64,000 nt of DNA from Hedera helix (Eukaryota > Streptophyta > Magnoliopsida > Apiales > Araliaceae). The stretch lies in NCBI GenBank assembly GCA_947179155.2, contig OX359275.1:34789808-34853807 (forward strand), in the 5' to 3' direction. Position numbers and translations under genes: made by a program. Each line of letters opens with the position of its first letter. Position 1 is the stretch's first letter. The notes beneath the pieces are model-generated. The model was not told where the DNA came from and ran no database searches. It saw only the letters and a program-made list of their open reading frames with translations. Positions 34,619 to 47,710 of this stretch are shown piece after piece.

Positions 34619-34858
34619 TAGAAAGGATCCATGACATACCTCCTTAAAGAGCTTACCAAGCTCACCCCCTTTAGCGACGGACTTGACGACGGTTTGGTCC
34701 GTCGCCATAGGTTCGTCCGTCGCTAAATGTTTGTCCGTCGCTAAAAGTTTTATTGACGTACGAACCTATAGCGACGGAGCAAACCGTCGTCGGGTCCGTC
34801 GCTAAAGGGGGTGAGTTTGGTAAGCTCTTTAAGGAGGTATGTCATGGATTCTTTCTCA
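34619..34858. mobile_element. (TA)n-bounded hairpin element, 240 bp (GACGG cores)
   Basis: Arms of about 100 bp are nearly perfect: the left GGATCCATGACATACCTCC…CACCCCCTTTAGCGACGGAC is answered by its complement ending GGAGGTATGTCATGGATTC. The loop repeats CGTCCGTCGCTAAA. (TA)n lies immediately outside on both sides. The left (TA)n is shared with the end of the solo LTR. Confidence 0.8.
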
Positions 34859-34874
34859 TATATATATATATATA

Positions 34875-36211
34875 CAAACTTATAAAACGAGGTTTATAAT
34901 AAAAAGAAGGGAGTAACTACTTATTAAATATAAGCGTATTGTTGCTACTGCTGCTTCTTCTTCTTCAACCTTCCTTTTCCTTTTCTGAATTTTAGCATTG
35001 TGTTTTTTGATGTAAATATCGAAGACCAATTATGGATGATTATAATTGTGGGTTGGAGGGGGGTATTTGTGGGGCGGTAATTGCTTTGCTTATCACTAAT
35101 GTGGTGTAGACAAAATTAAGAGCGGGCCCCTTTTTGAAAGCTAGCCGTTGAAAATATCATCCATGCATCCCCCATTATCACATGAAAAATCATCTAGCTT
35201 GTAAGGTGAAAAAAGACCTTGCTAGCTTTTCCTTTTTCTTAGACATTTTCCCCGTAAGAGATAAGCTTTGGATTGATCCAACACTATTACATGCTTGCAA
35301 TTGTTTTGTCTTTAATCATTAAGTCCCATCTTTTTCAAAAGCTATTGTTTTAGCCCATTTGATTGAATGGTACCGTGCTAAAGAGGTAGACATACACACA
35401 CAATATATATATAATGAATAATAATTTTATGTGTATAAATTATACACAAATAATTATATATAAATAGTGAAATTGATGTAATGTATATTAATAATGCGTG
35501 TAAGAAAATTAAATAATATGTCATGTTTTTAATTTTTTTTCTCTTTTTAATACTATATATGCACAATTTTTTTTTATATAGTATGTACACATAAAATTAT
35601 CAAAACAGACGATAATAAAATATTAAAATTATCAATAATACAATCTCTTAATATAATAAAAAAAACATAATTTTGTCTTTATAAAAAAATTATTTTATAC
35701 TTCTATAACAAATAAACAATATGTTCTTCTATCTCACATGTTTATGAGTCTTATCATAAGTAGGCTATACAGATATATAAAAGGGAGAAGATACTTGCTT
35801 TTTCCACGCATGCATGTCATCTGGACATCCGCGTTAAACATCTTGTTGACTAGTTGAAACTTTATCGCTAGAGGTTACTACTTGCATGCAGAAGAATTAC
35901 CGGCGTACTCTTTGGGCTTCAATCGGAGGTAAGGAATTTCATTTAGGAAAATGTTTCATAGGAAAAATAATTGAAGGAGAAAAAAAAACGTTAATATTTT
36001 TCCTGCCAATTTGTTGACGTGATATACAAGTTATCAATAATATTGATTAAATGATATGCAGAAAATGAAGCCCAAACTTTTCCGCACTTAAAATTCTTCT
36101 TAATAAATTAAGGAAATCTCTTCATAAACAGATAAAACTATCTCCAAATTTGAATGAGACCATAACTACATTAATCTTGTCTCCAAATTATATATGTAGT
36201 ATTACAAAACC
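34875..36211. other. Intergenic DNA, no gene recognised
   Basis: AT-rich; a (CTT)n patch near 34955. No supported frame. Confidence 0.4.
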
Positions 36212-36379
36212 GAGTATCGCGTGAGTGAAAAATTTAAAGGGGTTAAATCACATTTTTTTCTATTAAACTGAATCCTAATTTATATTTATATTATTGAGTA
36301 TCGCGTGAGTGAAAAATTTAAAGGGGTTAAATCACATTTTTTTCTATTAAACTGAATCCTAATTTATATTTATATTATT
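36212..36379. repeat. Perfect 84 bp tandem duplication
   Basis: Copies 36212-36295 and 36296-36379 begin GAGTATCGCGTGAGTGAAAA and appear identical, indicating a recent duplication. Confidence 0.95.
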
Positions 36380-37436
36380 GAATTATTTTTTTTTTCATTC
36401 ATATTATTGAACCCATGTAGTTGTCTATGTGGCTGTCAAATTGATAAATTATATGTTATAATAATTATAATTTGTAAAAATATTGATAAAAGAAAATTTA
36501 AAAAATTAATTAGTTAATAAATTAATTAACTAAGACAAATTAAATAAAGAAATTATCCATAGCCAATTAAGTAAATTAAACAAACACTTCACTTAAACAA
36601 CGCCAAACCCAAAAAACAACTCCTCTCTCTCTCTTCCAACTGTTCATTATTTTCTTCACATCTCTTACTTTCATCTTCTTTTACTTTACCCATTTGTTTG
36701 AACCAACAAAATTAACCTTCTTCATCTCTCTCATCCTTATAATGAATCCATAAAGAAGAGAAATGTGAGAGAAAGGAAACCAATTCCTTTTCAAATCTGA
36801 GATGAAACCCTTAATTTACTTTATTAAACTCTTCATAAGTACCTGGTTACTGTAACAAGTCTGTAAATAAGAGAGATGAGAGAGAAAGGAAATGGGTTAT
36901 TCCATCCATTTCTGATTTCGCAACATCTTCACACAAATTACAATATTTTTCACCACAAATTTAAATTCATTTGTAAATCGAAGATGGGATGAGTTTATAG
37001 TACTAGGGGACGATTCTTGTTCTAATTCTTTTTCTCTTGGTTTTGGAGTGGATTTGATGGGTGGGGATACTCTCTGGATCTAAAAGTCGTCTGGGAGATC
37101 TTTTTTTTTGTGGCTAATTACCATTGCCATGTTCCCCCATGAACATAATATAAGTTATTCAATTTCAATCACGTACGTAACCCTAAAATTTTCATCCCAA
37201 ATCAACCTTTAATTTCAATAGACAACCAAACTTTTCTCCACTTCTTAAATCTATAGATTTATATTGATATAAATAGAGAGAAAGAAAGAAGAGAAAAAGT
37301 AGAAAATTTCTCGGGGGATAGATTTGGTTTGATTGGGTTCCTATATTGACGATGATTAAGTGGCTTTAACTCTTTTTTTTTTTTTTTTTTTTTGTTCAAG
37401 TACGTGTAAACTTGTTTAATTGTTTAAGTTTATTTA
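36380..37436. other. Intergenic DNA with a pyrimidine-rich block
   Basis: TC-rich sequence (36600-36760), two similar GAGAGAAAGGAAA segments near 36765 and 36870, and a T22-type run at 37373-37393. It looks like a 5' leader, but no coding frame follows. Confidence 0.4.
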
Positions 37437-37761
37437 GACTAAAATTCAGTTTGAACCTTAAAGTTTGTAGAATAGTTAAAGTTTGTACCCCAATATTTAA
37501 AACGTATTTAAGTTCACCTTAAAAATATTTATGTTAAATAAAATGCACACTCATATTTAAACTAGTCAAAATGTACTCCAAAGTTCTTTTAAACTCAACA
37601 AAATACATCACAAAATTCGTTGTGCTAGAAAAAATGCACTTTTACTTTTGACCAGTTAAAACATCGAAAAGAATTTTAAAATGTATTGAGATGCGTTTTA
37701 AATATTGGGGTGTAAAACTCAACAACCTTACAAACTTTAAGGTATAAATTGTATTTTAGTC
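37437..37761. mobile_element. TIR element, 325 bp
   Basis: Ends GACTAAAATTCAGTTTGAAC and GTATTTTAGTC are inverted, as are ACCTTAAAGTTTGTA / TACAAACTTTAAGGT and CCCCAATATTTAAAACG / TTTTAAATATTGGGGTG. The flanks TTTATTTA and TTATTTTA are similar. No coding capacity. Confidence 0.7.
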
Positions 37762-39364
37762 TTATTTTATTAACTTTGTATAATTTTATTTGAGTGTTAG
37801 CTTGTTTTATTGGTTTAGTGTAATATACTTAATGTTTTTAATCTTGTTAATGTATAATCTACTAAAAAATCAAAAAGATATCTGAAAGATTTATAGTATA
37901 ACAAATTATTTTTTATTGTTGATTTTTTTAACCCAAGAAACATATATGTATAATAAATATCAAACAAGGTTAATTAAGTATATACAAACCATAAAAAAAA
38001 ACCTTTTTTTATAAATATTTTTAAGTTTAACAATTTATTTTTTTTACTATAATATCAAAATTTTGGATTATATCATTAAAAACTTATACCTTTTATATCT
38101 TTGGGATGCCAAATGGATAAAATAGTTATTTTATATTTAATTTTTTCAACTCAGCTTCCTCGTCAACAGACCACGTGGTGCCAGGTAGATGTGTTGTTAG
38201 CTTTTAACAGTCTTAGATGTTTTTTTTTTTAATTTTAATAAAAATTTAACAGTTCAATGAATTAACTAAAATAAAATTAATTTAATGATGCAAATATAAA
38301 TTAGGAGTCCATTCAGTAGTTAAAAAGTGTTTTAACCCAAAATAAAACTGATATTGAGGCCCACATTTTTTTTGTATTAACCTTAGTACTAAAATTAAAA
38401 TGATTTTCTATTTTTTAATGTTTTCCTTCTGATATTGAGGCCCCCATCCAACGGGACAAAGCTACCCGCTATCATCTCTATATAGAGCGTGAGGTTTTAG
38501 AAACTGTATTTTAGTGATTTTATTCCTTTTTATTTTTTAATTTTTTCCTCTCTAATTCACTCTCTATCATCTCCTAAATTTTCTCGCATAGTTATATTCA
38601 AATATATTATTAAATGCTAAATTATAATAACCGTAAAATCTAACCATTAATTATACACACGCATCGTGTGTACGTAAGATACTAATAAAGTTGGACAATA
38701 AAAGAAAAATCAGATCTTCACTAGAACACAAACTTTCAAAACCTCAAGGGTATTTTTTTTTTCCTTTTTTTGTAAGCGTTTAGTATTTAACCGAATAAAA
38801 AAATATATAAAACATTCCAAGGGTCAGAATTTGTGCGATAGACAAACAACAGCTATTGCTGATTTAAATGTTACCAATCAATTACTTAGAGTTGATAGAT
38901 AACAAGAATTAAAGAACAAATACGTAGCACCATCAAGATCAAATTCTTAATTAAGTGGCAATAATATCAACAACTATTGTTGATATAACATCTACTTTTA
39001 AATTGAAAGTCCTATGTTTTTATTATTTTTCTTTTATTATTAGTATATTAAGGTTTATATTGACATATTTAGATAGGTCTGACATCGAATCGGGTATGAT
39101 TTGGGGGACCCCTCCTCATACCCATCCCGTCAACATGAAACTATCCCCCAAACCTGACCCATCCCTAAAATCATCCCATACTCGTCTCGCCTTAACCCTG
39201 TTTACTTGATTACTTTTTTTTTTCTAAATTAAATTTCTCTAATTTTTTTAATATTAATTTGTACAACTATTTTTAATTCAAAATAAATATCATGCAACGT
39301 TTCTATTACTAACAACATATTATATTACAAATATTATGAATTTATAATAAAATAATCTACATAA

Positions 39365-39395
<31 letters not shown>
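37762..39395. other. AT-rich DNA, no gene recognised
   Basis: Contains a block near 39070-39200 rich in CCCATCCC and GGGTATG, like dispersed plant hAT-type sequence, without definable ends. (TA)n at 39370-39395 leads into the next element. Confidence 0.4.
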
Positions 39396-39746
39396 AGACG
39401 GATCTAAAACACATATCTTAAATAACATACATTTATTAAAACTATATCGTTTTGGAGATTCTTTTAAAAAACAAGTGGGGTTGCGGGTTAGAGAACGGAT
39501 CTAAAGTATACCTCTTAAAAATATCATACATCTATTAAATAATATATCTTTATTAAAACGATGTCGTTTTGAATATTTTTAAAAAAAATAATAATATTAA
39601 AAGAAGATGTGACATTTCGCGGCCCCACTTGTTTTTCTTTCATTTACAAAAATGCCATCTAAATTTTTTCAAAATGACGTCATTTTGATAAAAATATATT
39701 ACTTAAGGAGGTATGCTATATAAGAGGTATGATTTTGAACCGTCCT
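39396..39746. mobile_element. (TA)n-bounded TIR element, 351 bp
   Basis: The left end AGACGGATCTAAAACACATA and the right end (complement GGACGGTTCAAAATCATACC) are inverted. Both continue as TCTTA…CATAC…TTAAAA…CGTTTT. (TA)n lies outside both ends. A second internal copy of the left arm (ACGGATCTAAAGTATACCTC, near 39497) suggests internal duplication. Confidence 0.65.
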
Positions 39747-39749
39747 ATA

Positions 39750-42185
39750 TATATAATTAGGCCGAGACGAGTTGGGAAGGTATATCTTATACCCAATCCT
39801 AACTATATAGGACTTTAAAAATTAGGTCCCATTAGAAAATTGTTAGACCTATGTTTAGACATAACCTTTGACAAGATTTTTTTACTAATAAAATTATTCT
39901 TTAAAGTTTAACATTAAAATATTATCAAAAAGAATTACATCTGTTCAATACAAACTTTGATATTAAAAAAAAACAAAATTAAAAATGGGATTTCCATTTT
40001 GAGTGGGGTGATGTATCAGTCAAATTATTTAACTATTGCTAAATAGTAGTCAAATAAGTTAGATCCAACACATTATTATGAACCCCAACAACCCATCACC
40101 AGGCTCCAGAAAAAAGCCAAATGGTGGTAATAGGGACTTTGCACTTGTCTTCATGTCTCATCCTTCTTACTACGTTAAATAACTACTTGCAATATGCAAA
40201 TATCCATCCATATTTACTACTACAAGACTTATTAATGCTTGTGTAGTAATCTCAAATTTTGATATTGTACTTGTTTTCTTACAGATGATAAGATATAAGA
40301 TTGATATAAACCAAGTCGTTTTCCTAGATTCTTTAATTGAGCGCCATATTCATAGGGAATTTATACTTTTACAAGAAAAATTGATACATTTACAAGATCT
40401 CACTCACATGAGATGGGTCTTACTTACTATTCACATAAAGAATAAATTTGTGAAAATATTAATTTTTTTAATAAAAATATCAATTTCCTATTTATATAAC
40501 TAATAATTTGATGGTGACTAATTTCCTTAGCATCTTTTTAAATATGGTTCGTGTCTTTCCGGTTTAAAAACTTTAAAGTTAACTTTAGATATTTTTAAAT
40601 TCAAATCGAAGATTTATTTAATTTTAAAAATAATAAATAAATGTTGCAATCAGTTATATTTTTAAAAATAATATATATTTTTTGTAAATGAATTCTTTTA
40701 AAAATAAATAAAATTTATATTAATTTAAATTAACTCAAGTTAATTTTTAAGAAATCAAATTGGCTCATATATTTTATAACGGATGAATTTTATTTATTTA
40801 TTTTTTACTAAATTAAAATTTGCATTAAAAAAAAAGTAATACAAAGACAAAAGGGCATATTCCAGATCAAAGAATGGCATAACCCAACAGATGGCAGTAT
40901 GCACAGCCAGCTGCCAAACAAGGCACAATCAAACAGGAACAAGACCTCGCCAACCAACGCTAGGCAATCACAAAATCCTCCGAAACAATACAATAACGGA
41001 TGATTGTTCCAGTTTATAACGGATGAATTAAGTACTATTTATTCCTATTCCCTAGCAAGCAATCTAGCTAAGGTGAAATAGATAGCCCACTAAGTTGGGT
41101 GGCTTAGGATGATCAATATCTTTGATGGAGAGAGCAAGATTCTAATGGGAAGTAGTCAGATCTGTCTGATCAATGATGCCTCCGCCAAGTGAGCGGTCAC
41201 AATTTCATCCACGTGTTTGATTGATATGCAACATTTTGATGTATATATATTGCTTGCTATCGGTGGTCGTTTCATTTATTAAAGGAATACGCTTTCAAGA
41301 CAAGGAAATTTTGAAATTATTTGTTTGGTAACTGTTTCATTTTTGTATTTTTATTTTTATATGTTTATGGTTTCACTTACTTTTATAAGTGAAAATATAA
41401 ATTAGGAAATATCATTTGGTAACTATATTTAAATATTACATTTTATCTTATTTAATATAAAAGTGAAGTTTTAATTTAGTCGTTAATGATATTCGATGTC
41501 GGAACCTCATCTAAAGTTAAAATGACTCCATGTGTTGCCAAAATTGAAGAAGCAATTTTTTTTTTTTGTTGTTTTTTTTTTTTTTGCCCGTTTTGAGTTT
41601 TGCCTAGTTACATGAAGGACAAGCAGCCAAGGTTTTTTTTTTTTTTTTCTTCTACTTTTCATAAGTTCAAATTTGAAGAAGATAATCACTTTCAATAAAT
41701 ACATGTAAATTATACACATGTACTAAATTATGGCAAGAAACTGTTCTATTAATTAATAACGTTTATTAATTATTGACAATTAATAAAATTTGTCAATAAT
41801 TACATAACATCAAAATTCTAATTCCATAACAAATTTGGATAACTATAATTTATGGAATTGATTAATATCCTTCACATCATTGATTTAACAGCCACAAACT
41901 TTCATATTTAAAAAAAAATAAAAATTATATTATATAGTTTTTAATTTTTATAAATAGTTTAAAATTTAAAATCATCAACTTCTATAAATCATTTATTTTT
42001 ATATATTCTTTACCAAAATTTTAACAAAATAACTAATTCTTTTAAAATAAGATCAACTTTAATTTTGTTAATTCATTTAAAATTTAAAGTTAATATGATA
42101 TTTAGTACATGTATTTAATTTAAAAGTAATTTAGTATGTAATTTAATTGCATCTATTGAAAATGACTATCTCTTTCAAATTTGAA
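39750..42185. other. Gene-poor AT-rich DNA
   Basis: No supported gene apart from a possible LINE tail at 40805-40995. The block 41040-41240 is less AT-rich but has no usable frame. T-runs at 41550-41650. Confidence 0.4.
40805..40995 (-). mobile_element. Possible 3' end of a LINE
   Basis: Read on the minus strand, GT/TTG-rich sequence (GGTTGGCGAGGTCTTGTTCC, GGCAGCTGGCTGTGCATAC) ends in CTTTGTATTACTTTTTTTTT and AATGCAAATTTTAA. This is the look of the 3' untranslated end of plant L1 elements. There is no domain to prove it. Confidence 0.35.
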
Positions 42186-42189
42186 CGCA

Positions 42190-42704
42190 TGAAAAAAAGG
42201 GTTTGGCTTGGTAGCATTAGCCTCATGTGGCAAGAGGGAAAACAAAATCACTCGCCGCATGACGCTCATGTGGCTAGAAAAAAAAAAGATTTGGCCTAGC
42301 CACATGAGTCTCATGTGGTCAGATGAAAAAAAAATTCACTGGCCACATGAGACTAATGTGACAAGGGGCCAACTTAGTCATTTCATATTTGACACTGGCC
42401 GCATGAAACTTTTGCATTGGTTGCATGAGGGAGGTGCGACCAGACCCTCCTCCTAACCACAAGATTTTACATTCAACGGTGAGAGATACTATTAATAGTA
42501 GAGATTAAAAACATAAAATTCATCGTCCGCTACTATTAGTAGCAGATGGTTTACGTCCGTTAATAATAGTAGCGGACGTCTGCTACTATTACTAGCAAAC
42601 GCGCATTCCTCAATTTAATCTCAATTGTTGATATTTGAAACGAATGTTGTAGATGGTATATGCCTATGTTTGATCGACAACGAATACATGTTATGAATCA
42701 TTAC
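42190..42704. repeat. Two hairpin-core arrays ending in (TA)n
   Basis: 42220-42440 repeats the palindrome CCACATGAGTCTCATGTGG with A-rich linkers. 42520-42600 repeats CCGCTACTATTAGTAGCAG and inverted forms. The right end AATACATGTTATGAATCATTA followed by (TA)n matches the terminal motif of the elements at 29060-30254 and 47239-47350. The left boundary is unclear, and two elements may be joined. Confidence 0.6.
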
Positions 42705-42705
42705 C

Positions 42706-42760
<55 letters not shown>

Positions 42761-42949
42761 TATGGGTAGAAATTGAAATTGAAATATTTGGAACTAAAAA
42801 TACAAATAAAATTCAATATTGCATGTAGAAATAGTCTTCAAACATTCAACGTTAAGAGTCTGAATTGGTGGTAATGGGCTCTTTCTTTAAACTAACCCAA
42901 ACCGCTATTACACGAATCTTTTTTGGGCCTCTTTCATAAGGAAGAATTT

Positions 42950-43380
42950 AGTGACGAAGCTAAGATTATTATTCAGTGAGGTCAAAATATTGTGAAGTTA
43001 TAAATAATTATTAAGTGAGCCAAATTTTTTGAACAATTTTTCACTTTTCGATTGCATATATAAAACATGTACCTTATTTGAGTCATAATACAATTTTCTA
43101 ATCACAAAGTTGTTCATAAATACTTAATTTTTTTAATTATTTTAAAAAATAATATAAATTAGATTATAATAAAATTAGAGGGAGATGCATATATAAAGTT
43201 CTAGGGGCGATATTAGATTGAGAAATTTATAAAATTTTACTTTGACCTCGTATATTTTAAAATTTATAAAATTTAGTTGAGTTAATTTATTTATTAATTT
43301 TTTATTTTTATTTTTATTTTATTATTATTATAAAATATTTTTTTTTCCAGTGGAGTCAATTGACCCCGCTCTCCTCAACG
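42950..43380 (+). mobile_element. MITE copy, GTCAATTGACCCC family (copy 1)
   Basis: Begins AGTGACGAAGCTAAGATTAT and ends near GTGGAGTCAATTGACCCCG. It is homologous in inverted orientation to 46148-46661 and appears to lack the outer right terminus. Confidence 0.65.
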
Positions 43381-43411
43381 TACGTTGGTACCTGGAAGAT
43401 AACAAAAGTTT

Positions 43412-43828
43412 ATGTGGTGTTTGATAAAAAATGAATGAAATAGTTTTGAATGCTTAAGTAATCTGAATGAACTGAATTAAGTAGATTTCTGAATACTGAA
43501 TGAAAAAAGTTGTTTGATAAGTGACATTTCTGAAATATTTGAATAACATATTTTTACTATTTTATCCATCTGAAAAAATTCAAAGTTGTTGTAAATTTAT
43601 TTAATATTACTTAATATAATATTTAATATTTTTTTTAATTTTAATTTATTTTTTTTACTTCATTCAGTCGGAACTTAACCATTCAGCCAAAAAAATTAGA
43701 CTTAATCATTCAGTTCAAAAATCTGATCGATTCAGTCATTCAGTATTATTCAGCTCTAAACAAACGCACTGAATGACTGATCGATTCAACCATTCAATCC
43801 TATTAAGTTTTAATCAAACAATCTCTTA
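43412..43828. mobile_element. MITE (copy 2 of the ATTCAGCC family)
   Basis: GTGTTTGATAAAAAATGAATG…TAATCAAACAATCTC. Collinear with 19079-19474 throughout, including ACTTAACCATTCAGCCAAAA and CTAAACAAACGCACTGAAT. About 24 kb separates the two copies. Confidence 0.75.
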
Positions 43829-45784
43829 GCCGTAACCACCAACTGAAGACGTGTGGACAAACTTCCATAAAAATAGATGATAATAAATGCTCAATAGAAT
43901 CAGATTTCCACTTTAGGATTATATATTTATATATTTATACTTCGATATTTGTACATCATTAATATATATTAATAAATAGTATAAAAATTTGCGACAGCGA
44001 TGGATGGAGGGAGAGCCCTCTAACTCCAGCACAAAATTAATGTTGAGTCAACAACCATCAAACAAAGATTGAGATCAGTCCCTTGTGTAGAGTTCCAAGT
44101 CCTCACTTCTTCAAATATCCCACAAAAGTAAGAACTTCAAAATTTTACTAACAAGCGAGAAACTTGACTTTAAAAAAGAAAAAAAAACACACTAGAAAAG
44201 ATTAGTTATTAGGGACGGATTTGTCAAGGGGCAAGGGTGGTCAATTGACAGCCCTTAATCTTTTCTAGTTTCATGTTAGTATATTATAATATTATATTTT
44301 ATATATACATATATTTTCTTTGTTTCAAAATTATAATTAATACATTTCTAAAAATGATAATTTATAAATAAAATTTTTATTTTTTTTCAAACATATCCCA
44401 AACATTTATTATAAATATAGTAACGGTTGTTTGATAGTAGTCAAATTACCTAAAATATAGGTAATGACATACTAGGAACTTAATATCACTTTATAGTCTA
44501 AAAATATAAATGTATATCTAATTTTAAAACAAATTAAAATAAATAAATATATCTCTAATTTTAAAACAAATGGAGTATTAAAGTTATTTAACTTAATCTA
44601 TTTATTTTTATTTTTATTTATTCAAAATTACTTAAAGTTGAATAGTCTAATTTGTTTATATCTCTAGTTGAAATTTTTTGGTTAATTTTTTTATAACTGT
44701 TAATTTTGTGGAATATTTACAGTAATTTGATTAAATATATTGTCATTTACTTTAATTTTATAATTATTTTTAATAGTTAAGAGTTTAACCACCCTTAACC
44801 AAACTCCTGCCATTACTGCTAGTTCAAAGTTTAAGAATCGGCTAAATCGTTCGACAAAGAAGGTGGGTGAAAAGCACCACCAGGACACCTGTAGAGATTT
44901 TTTTTTTTTAAAGAGGAAATTCTATCAATGTCAATATGAGAAATTCACGTGCATGAAATGAAAGTCTTTATTTTCGTCCAATGTTAAAGTGAAGTTATTG
45001 ATTGTGATCCCTTGCTTTTGCATGCATTTGGCTTGAATCATTATATATAATTATAAATTATATTTTATTATAAAATTATAATATTCATAATTATATTTAA
45101 AAAAGAAAAGAAAAGGAATGAGGGCATAAGAACATGAAACTCGACGAGGTAATTAGTCAGTTTAATTTTTTTTCAGTTTGACAGTGTTGGTGCAATTGTT
45201 TATTATATATATATATATATATATATATTTATTAATTAAAAAATTAATTTTTTAATTTATATTTAGTCCGTTTAAATTTTGAGCTTTAACTTTTCTAATT
45301 TTATTAATTTTAGTTTTTAATTATTTTTTTCTTCTTCAAATAGAAGTAGAAAAGTAGTTTAAAATTATAAATATGAGATTTATTTATGGAACGTTTTCAT
45401 TAATTCATATTATTATCTTGATTCTTTTTGTGAGTTCATTAGTTTTTTTTATAAATTCAAGAATTTATTTTAAATTAAATTTTTAAATCACATTTAAATT
45501 AAAATATTAAAACTAATTCGCTTTCCTCTATTTATTCACATTCTCCTAACTGTTGGCCGACAAGAAGAACCATGGAAGAGATAAAAATAGTCTACAGAAA
45601 AAAAGAGATCAAATCAAATCAATAATGTTGGTATAACCTTTTTTATTTAAAAAGTTTGATTGCGACTGTGTGATGTGTTGTACAGATGAAGTACTGTTAT
45701 GAGTTATGATCTTGCGAAAAGAATACCATTTTCAATAAAAATTATAAAGAAATTAATGCTTAACGAACACTATTAGGCCATCAC
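43829..45784. other. AT-rich intergenic DNA
   Basis: A fragment at 44210-44265 (GACGGATTTGTCAAGGGGC, GGTCAATTGACAGCCC) resembles the end of the GTCAATTGACCCC family. (TA)n at about 45207-45228. No gene. Confidence 0.4.
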
Positions 45785-46109
45785 TAGGGGTGTTAGTTCT
45801 AATCTATTTTTTTTTTTCCTTTTTTAGGAATATCGAATCGTTGATATTAATTCGATATATCAATTTTGGTACATAATTTTTTGGGTTGATATTTATTGAA
45901 CCGATTTTCCTTTTTTTTCTTAATATTATTATTAGTAAATAATTAATAATAATAATAATTTTTATTATTATAAAATAATATTAATAAAATAATAATAATT
46001 ATTATTTTCGGTATTAATCAAAATCGGACAGGTACCGAACTAGCCTAACTGGTACCGAGTTTTGGACCTATTTGGTATCGGTCTTGTTAAAACCGATTGA
46101 GCACTCCTA
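45785..46109. mobile_element. hAT-type MITE, 325 bp, older
   Basis: Ends TAGGGGTGTTAG and GAGCACTCCTA resemble the element at 16962. The flanks GCCATCAC and ACCTTCAC agree at five of eight bases. The interior has GGTACCGA-type motifs and an ATT-repeat centre. Confidence 0.6.
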
Positions 46110-46147
46110 ACCTTCACAAGTGTCTAGCAGCCATCGGCCAACGATCT

Positions 46148-46661
46148 AGGGACAAAGCCACGTTTGCGGTGTGGGGTCAATTGACCCCACTGAAAAAAAA
46201 TTACTTTATAATATATGATAAATTTAATATATATATAATGAACAAATTAACTCTATTGAAATTTTATAAATTTTCTAATATAAGGTTTTTATTGAATTTT
46301 TATAATTTCTCAATCTCATATTATTTCTACTCCTTTATATATGCATTTTTTTTTAATATTTTTAAAATAAATAATAATCTAACTTATGTTATTTTTAAAA
46401 CAATGAAGAAATTAAATATTTATTAACACATATGTGATTAGAAAAACGTATTAGAAGTCAATAATATATGTGTATATATAATAATATTACTTGTTAGATT
46501 AACAATATTATAAGTAAATATATATTTTACATATGCAATTAGACGAAAAGTACAAAATTATTTAAAATTTTTGATTTGGAGGTGCTATCCCGAATCTCAC
46601 TGAATTATTTATAATCTAATAATATTTTGACTCTACTGAATAAAATTCTTGCTTTGTCACT
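46148..46661 (-). mobile_element. MITE, GTCAATTGACCCC family (copy 2), 514 bp
   Basis: Both termini are kept: AGGGACAAAGCCACG at the left and GCTTTGTCACT at the right form the inverted repeat. The interior matches 42950-43380 in reverse. No clear target duplication. Confidence 0.65.
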
Positions 46662-47207
46662 TCATCGAACTAGTCGGCTTCTATAAAACACCAACTTTTT
46701 GCAATCTCCACAACGCCTACTTGCAGAGTCATAATAATACTCGAGGCATGACATCCACCTTGCGTAATTATTCAAGACAAGTTCATATTGCGGATTATAT
46801 ATCCGGATTCATTCATCTTCGAGACAAAGTCTAAACTATTAATCCTGTGAGGATACTCATCTCTCCCTCTACTAAACCCGTGCATACTTCGTTCTCAAAA
46901 TTAATGTACCAAATTTCTTATTATTTAAGTATATTTTTGCAATGCTGGTTAGTGATCGTGGCAAAGTCAAAAATATACTCCCCGATCCCAAAATATAAAA
47001 ATTTTGGGAATGGGAGAGTACAATTATCAATATTATAAATTATCGAAAAAGTATTATTAATTGTAAATTTTATTATTTTATCGTTTTTAATAAATATTAA
47101 TTTGAAATTTAAAAATATCTCAAATTAACTTTCAAAACTCAATAACAATCTTATTAAAAATTGGTTTAGAAATGTTAGGGCGAAGAGAGTAAAATTAATC
47201 TAAGTCA

Positions 47208-47238
<31 letters not shown>

Positions 47239-47240
<2 letters not shown>

Positions 47241-47350
47241 ATTTATTAACAACACATTATTCTAATTATGGTCGTTCATTATTTTTTTCAATGATATAGA
47301 TGATGTATGTCTTATAAAAATTCATAACAAATACATATTATGGATCATTT
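47239..47350. mobile_element. Short (TA)n-bounded element, 112 bp
   Basis: (TA)n lies on both sides (47212-47238 and 47351-47361). The right end CATAACAAATACATATTATGGATCATT carries the terminal motif seen at 29060-30254 and 42690-42704; the left end is more diverged. Confidence 0.55.
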
Positions 47351-47710
47351 ATATATATATATTTCCTTTCTCATGAGACTATTATGTGAATACTGTAACA
47401 ACAAAGAGCTTGTTTGACGAAACAATGCAGTGGAACAAAAGTGTTTTCTTGAATTAAATCTAAAAATATATTAGTGTTTGGTGACACTCGAAAGTCGAAA
47501 GTGCTTTCAGTGAGTATATATTGGCCAAAAATCACTTTTGAAGGAAGTAGAAAATTAATGTTCAGCGCAGAAACACAATGTACGAGCACTAAATAAATAT
47601 ATAGCAGGTAGTGTCAAATACTCCATATTTACTCTATATTTCTTGAAAAATTAGCACTTACAAACAAACTAGAATAATATCCAAAATCCACATGAAACCA
47701 AACCACTTTA

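Noticed and set aside
41507..41719. Lysine-rich 70-codon minus-strand frame
   Set aside because: Caused by T-runs read as lysine codons.
46649..46834. 61-codon plus-strand frame (FYKTPTFCNLHNAYLQSHNN)
   Set aside because: It starts at the edge of a MITE and matches no family known to me.
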